From positions 1 through 7,312 of the forward strand of contig JACDBJ010000170.1 in the NCBI GenBank assembly GCA_013695005.1: a stretch of DNA of 7,312 nt, read 5' to 3'. The notes under the pieces are model-generated. The model searched no databases, had not been told where the DNA came from, and saw only the letters and a program-made list of their open reading frames with translations. Within the stretch, counting starts at the first letter, position 1, and each line of letters starts with the position of its first letter. This DNA is from Pseudonocardiales bacterium. Lineage in GTDB: Bacteria; Actinomycetota; Actinomycetes; Mycobacteriales; Pseudonocardiaceae. The position numbers and the translations under genes were made by a program. This document shows positions 4,978-7,312 of the stretch, piece by piece.

Positions 4978-5618
4978 CGAGAGAACACCCTGGGGCCGAG
5001 CCGCGGCATGATCACGCGCAGCGGCCGTGGGGCCCGCGCCAGGATCATCGCGATCACGTCAGGAGCGCCCTCGTAGGCATACATCCCGAAGATGAGCGGC
5101 CGCCGGCGCTTCGAGACGCCCGCCATTCCCTGGCGACCCAGCTGGCCCCACTCGGCCGGTGTCATGCAACCGGCGGCCAGCGGCAGGACGCGCTGCTCCT
5201 CGGCGTCGAGGTGCTCGACCAGCAGCTCGTACAGCCTGGCGAGTGACCGCGCCAGCTCGTCGCGCTCGCTGTCCGCCGCGGTATCGCTCCACTGCGCGGT
5301 GAGCCGCTGCGAGGCCTGGACGGCTTCGTCGATGCCCTCGTGCTGCGCCTGCATGAGCGCGACGGTTGGCGCCAGCTCGTCGGGCACCCGCTGCTCGAGC
5401 ATCGGCCAGAGAATGCGGTCCTCGGTCTCGTGATGGTGGTGCAGGAACCAGGTCATCAACTCCAGGTGCGCCGCGACGGTCTCCGCCCGGTCCCGGTCGC
5501 CAGCAGCCACCCCGCTCACCAGGCCGGGCACGAGCCGGAACTCGCGCCGCAGGGCGGAGTGCACGACGAGCATGTCGCGGGTGTCGGTGCCGTTGTTCGT
5601 GCTCGGGGCGGTGGTCAT
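4941..5618 (-). CDS. Hemerythrin HHE domain-containing protein
   Basis: A 225-residue soluble protein. The four-helix hemerythrin-like bundle covers about residues 12-150 with the expected diiron ligands: His20 in the first helix (MLVVHSALRREF), the HHHHETEDRILWP block (His60-63, Glu66, Asp67), His93 with Glu94 (MQAQHEGID), and His136 with Asp138/Glu140 (VEHLDAEEQRVLP). Such proteins bind oxygen or NO or handle iron; which applies here is not visible. A C-terminal tail of about 65 residues (TPAEWGQLGRQG... RPLRVIMPRLGPRVFSRYAR) is typical of actinobacterial members. The ATG at 5618 has GGAGAGG four bases upstream and overlaps the stop of the upstream membrane gene as ATGA, so the two are coupled. 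Its end overlaps the convergent pentapeptide gene by 37 bases. Confidence 0.9.
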   Translation of the reverse strand: MTTAPSTNNGTDTRDMLVVHSALRREFRLVPGLVSGVAAGDRDRAETVAAHLELMTWFLHHHHETEDRILWPMLEQRVPDELAPTVALMQAQHEGIDEAVQASQRLTAQWSDTAADSERDELARSLARLYELLVEHLDAEEQRVLPLAAGCMTPAEWGQLGRQGMAGVSKRRRPLIFGMYAYEGAPDVIAMILARAPRPLRVIMPRLGPRVFSRYARRVHGTPTP

Positions 5619-6082
5619 CGTGCCTCTCCGATCGATGCGCGTTGGACGGCGGTGTGGTCGGGTGCGGGGCGGGTGTTCGTCGTGAGTGCCCACAGCAGCG
5701 CGGCCAGCGCCATGACCGCGCCGACGTGGAAGATCCATTCCACGGCCAGCAACCGCTCGGGCTGCAGTCCGATGTGCAGGTGCAGCGCGGCGTGTGGCAT
5801 CCAGGACGCGAACAGCCAGACCGCGGCCAGCCATGCGGTCGTTCCCCGCGCCGGGGTCGCGGTCCGGCTGGCGAACCAGCTCCGGCCGAGCAGCAGGATG
5901 GCCACGCCGATGCCGAAGGCGATCGCCTCGGCGATGCCCTCGGCCACGAAGCCCGCGAGCAGCGCGCCCTGCGGCTTCGGAGCCTCCGCGGCCGGGCGCC
6001 AGAAGCCGCCGAGCGGGCCCCGCGGCCCGATGAGCATCGCAAATGCGGCGCCCGCGATCGCCACCGCGACGAACCGTTTCAT
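5615..6082 (-). CDS. Membrane protein with buried His/Glu residues, hemerythrin partner
   Basis: A 155-residue protein with four predicted helices: about 3-19 (RFVAVAIAGAAFAMLIG), 40-66 (ALLAGFVAEGIAEAIAFGIG and on), 83-97 (WLAAVWLFASWMP) and 112-133 (AVEWIFHVGAVMALAALLW). Glu48 and Glu52 lie inside the second helix. His97, His101, His103 (PHAALHLHIG), Glu115 and His119 cluster around helices 3-4. This could be a metal or haem site, although I know no function for it; the 'HxxxHxHIG...E..FHV' pattern recurs in uncharacterised small membrane proteins as I recall them. I chose the ATG at 6082 because GGAGG lies five bases upstream; an in-frame ATG at 6118 has no usable site. The stop overlaps the hemerythrin start, so the two products probably act together. 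Confidence 0.82.
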   Translation of the reverse strand: MKRFVAVAIAGAAFAMLIGPRGPLGGFWRPAAEAPKPQGALLAGFVAEGIAEAIAFGIGVAILLLGRSWFASRTATPARGTTAWLAAVWLFASWMPHAALHLHIGLQPERLLAVEWIFHVGAVMALAALLWALTTNTRPAPDHTAVQRASIGEAR

Positions 6083-6087
6083 CAGTG

Positions 6088-6092
6088 CCTCC
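6088..6092 (-). promoter_or_regulatory. Ribosome binding site of the hemerythrin-operon membrane gene
   Basis: On the minus strand this reads GGAGG, five bases before the ATG at 6082. It decides the start in favour of MKRFVAVAIAG over the ATG 36 bases upstream. The 99-bp divergent region 6083-6181 holds no convincing promoter hexamers that I can find in either direction. Confidence 0.7.
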
Positions 6093-6170
6093 AGCTGTCC
6101 GGCCTGCTCTGCCCGCATCCTGCGCAGCTCAGCGACCCGTTCGCATAGGGGAGATCACCCATTTCGGCAC

Positions 6171-6176
6171 GGGAGG
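6171..6176 (+). promoter_or_regulatory. Ribosome binding site of the TPR protein
   Basis: GGGAGG lies five bases before the GTG at 6182. It fixes that GTG as the start; the ATGs at 6186 and 6189 are out of frame with the long coding sequence. Confidence 0.7.
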
Positions 6177-6181
6177 TTGCC

Positions 6182-7312
6182 GTGGATGATGACGTCGTGG
6201 ACGCCGAGCTCGCGGGGCTGCTGACCGATGGTCAGGCCGCCGTGGAGCGCGCCGACTGGCCGTCCGCCCAGCGCAGCTTCGAGGCAGCGCTGCGCCGCGA
6301 GGAGACACCGCAGGCGCTCGACGGCCTGGCGCAGGCCCTGTTCTTCCAGGGCGAGTACGGCGCGGCGATCGAGCAGCGCGAGCGTGCCTTCGAGCTGTTC
6401 CGGGTGGCGGGTGACGACGTCAGCGCGGCGATGTGCGCCCGGTTCGTCGCCTTCCTCTACGGCGTGGTCTACGGCAACCGCGCCGCGTTCAGCGGCTGGC
6501 TGGCGCGGGCGCGGACGTTGATCGAGGCCACCGGAGACAGTTCCGAGCGTGCCCGCATCGAGCTGACCCAGGCGAACATGGCCGCCGACCCTGAGGTGCG
6601 CGACCGGCACCTCGCGGCGGCGGTCGACATCGCCCGCCGGGCGGGGGACACCGACACGGTCTTCGACGTGATGAGCCACCGCGGCTTGCACCTGGTGCTA
6701 CAGGGCAGCGTCGACGAAGGGATGGCGCTGCTCGACGAGGCCCTCGCGGCGGTGGCCGGCGGCGAGGTGCGCGACCTGATCGCCGTCGGCTCGATGTACT
6801 GCAAGATGCTGCATGCCTGCGAGGTCACCTCCGACGTCCGTCGTGCGGAGGACTGGCTCGAGCTGGCCGAGGGCTTCGTCGCCCGCACGAACCACCGGCC
6901 GATCAGCGCGATCTGCCGCACGCACTACGGCGGGATCCTGATCGCCGCCGGCCGGTGGTCAGACGCTGAGCACCAGCTCGAGGTGTCGGCCGAGCTCTAC
7001 GAGCAGACGTACCGCGCGCTGCGGCGGTCGGCCGTCGTGCGCCTGGCCGTGCTCCGGGTCCGGCAGGGCCGGCTGGAGGAGGCATCGCAGCTGCTGGTCG
7101 GCGCCGAGCACGACAGCTACGCCGTCCGGCCGCAGGTCGAGCTGCACCTGGCGCGCGGCGAGGCCGACCTTGCGATGTCGCGGATCGAGCGCTTCCTGCG
7201 TGAGCACCCCGAGACCGAGCTGACGGCTCCGATCCAGCTCCTGCTCGTGCAGGCGCAGCTCAAGCAGGGCGAACGGGACTCGGCCGCGGCGCCTGGCCGC
7301 GCAGCTCAGCGC
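6182..7312 (+). CDS. TPR protein, probably N-terminal part of a LuxR-type regulator (3' end outside window)
   Basis: The frame is open from GTG 6182 to the window end, giving 377 residues without a stop. It is a series of TPR-like helix pairs. The first repeat reads LLTDGQAAVERADWPSAQRS followed by FEAALRREETPQALDGLAQA, then GEYGAAIEQRERAFELFRVAG. Later units include GSVDEGMALLDEALAAV, GRWSDAEHQLEVSAELY and GRLEEASQLLVGAEH. The opening repeats and the segment around YGVVYGNRAAFSGWLARART resemble the N-terminal TPR part of actinobacterial proteins that end in a LuxR helix-turn-helix. The C-terminus is not visible, so the DNA-binding domain is a prediction. No AAA/NB-ARC ATPase domain precedes the TPRs. 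It is divergent from the hemerythrin operon, with 99 bp between. The last ~20 bases may contain a frameshift. Confidence 0.82.
   Translation, partial: MDDDVVDAELAGLLTDGQAAVERADWPSAQRSFEAALRREETPQALDGLAQALFFQGEYGAAIEQRERAFELFRVAGDDVSAAMCARFVAFLYGVVYGNRAAFSGWLARARTLIEATGDSSERARIELTQANMAADPEVRDRHLAAAVDIARRAGDTDTVFDVMSHRGLHLVLQGSVDEGMALLDEALAAVAGGEVRDLIAVGSMYCKMLHACEVTSDVRRAEDWLELAEGFVARTNHRPISAICRTHYGGILIAAGRWSDAEHQLEVSAELYEQTYRALRRSAVVRLAVLRVRQGRLEEASQLLVGAEHDSYAVRPQVELHLARGEADLAMSRIERFLREHPETELTAPIQLLLVQAQLKQGERDSAAAPGRAAQR

Noticed and set aside
6083..6118. Upstream ATG at 6118 for the hemerythrin-operon membrane protein
   Set aside because: It has no properly spaced ribosome binding site, and the extra residues MRAEQAGQLEAL are polar; the ATG at 6082 has GGAGG at five bases and begins the first helix naturally.

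Overview
The window is very GC-rich, uses GTG as well as ATG starts, packs genes tightly with 4-bp start/stop overlaps, and contains an apparent member of the SCO5389 family known from Streptomyces. It most likely comes from a high-GC actinobacterium; a Pseudonocardiales- or Geodermatophilales-like organism is plausible, but the sequence cannot fix the genus. There is no sign of phage, insertion sequence, CRISPR, tRNA or rRNA. The gene content looks chromosomal and accessory, with mostly small uncharacterised proteins.

Layout. (1) 1-317 (+): C-terminal end of a DUF998-type membrane protein, cut by the window edge. (2) 286-678 (-): SCO5389-family protein of unknown function, tail-overlapping gene 1. 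(3) 843-1706 (+): three small genes in a row: a 78-aa three-helix membrane protein, a 120-aa single-domain cupin, and a 79-aa helical protein that starts one base after the cupin stop. (4) 1713-2846 (-): 377-aa LuxR-type regulator with a probable N-terminal GAF-like sensor region. (5) 2957-4977 (+), divergent from the regulator: a second cupin, an NTF2/SnoaL-like protein, a small membrane protein whose reading frame is broken by a 1-base shift, and a Cys-rich pentapeptide-repeat protein coupled to it. (6) 4941-6082 (-): a two-gene operon, upstream a four-helix membrane protein with buried His/Glu residues and downstream a hemerythrin-type diiron protein, joined by an ATGA overlap. (7) 6182 to the window end (+): N-terminal part of a TPR protein resembling the TPR portion of LuxR-type regulators.

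How the parts may work together. The clearest regulatory unit is the LuxR regulator facing the cupin/NTF2 pair across a 110-bp intergenic region. Both directions have a TAGCGT -10 candidate, and an inverted repeat lies across the spacer of the regulator promoter. The GAF region could sense a ligand that the cupin/NTF2 pair acts on, but that is inference. Three genes without a ribosome binding site (1103, 2846, 3816) have a -10-like hexamer exactly six bases before the start codon, which suggests leaderless transcripts. The hemerythrin/membrane pair is a second functional unit, perhaps for oxygen, NO or iron.

I did not find a clear defence system or other dramatic novelty. The points most worth checking are the frameshifted membrane gene with its intact GTGA junction, the LuxR/cupin control region, and the hemerythrin/His-rich membrane pair.
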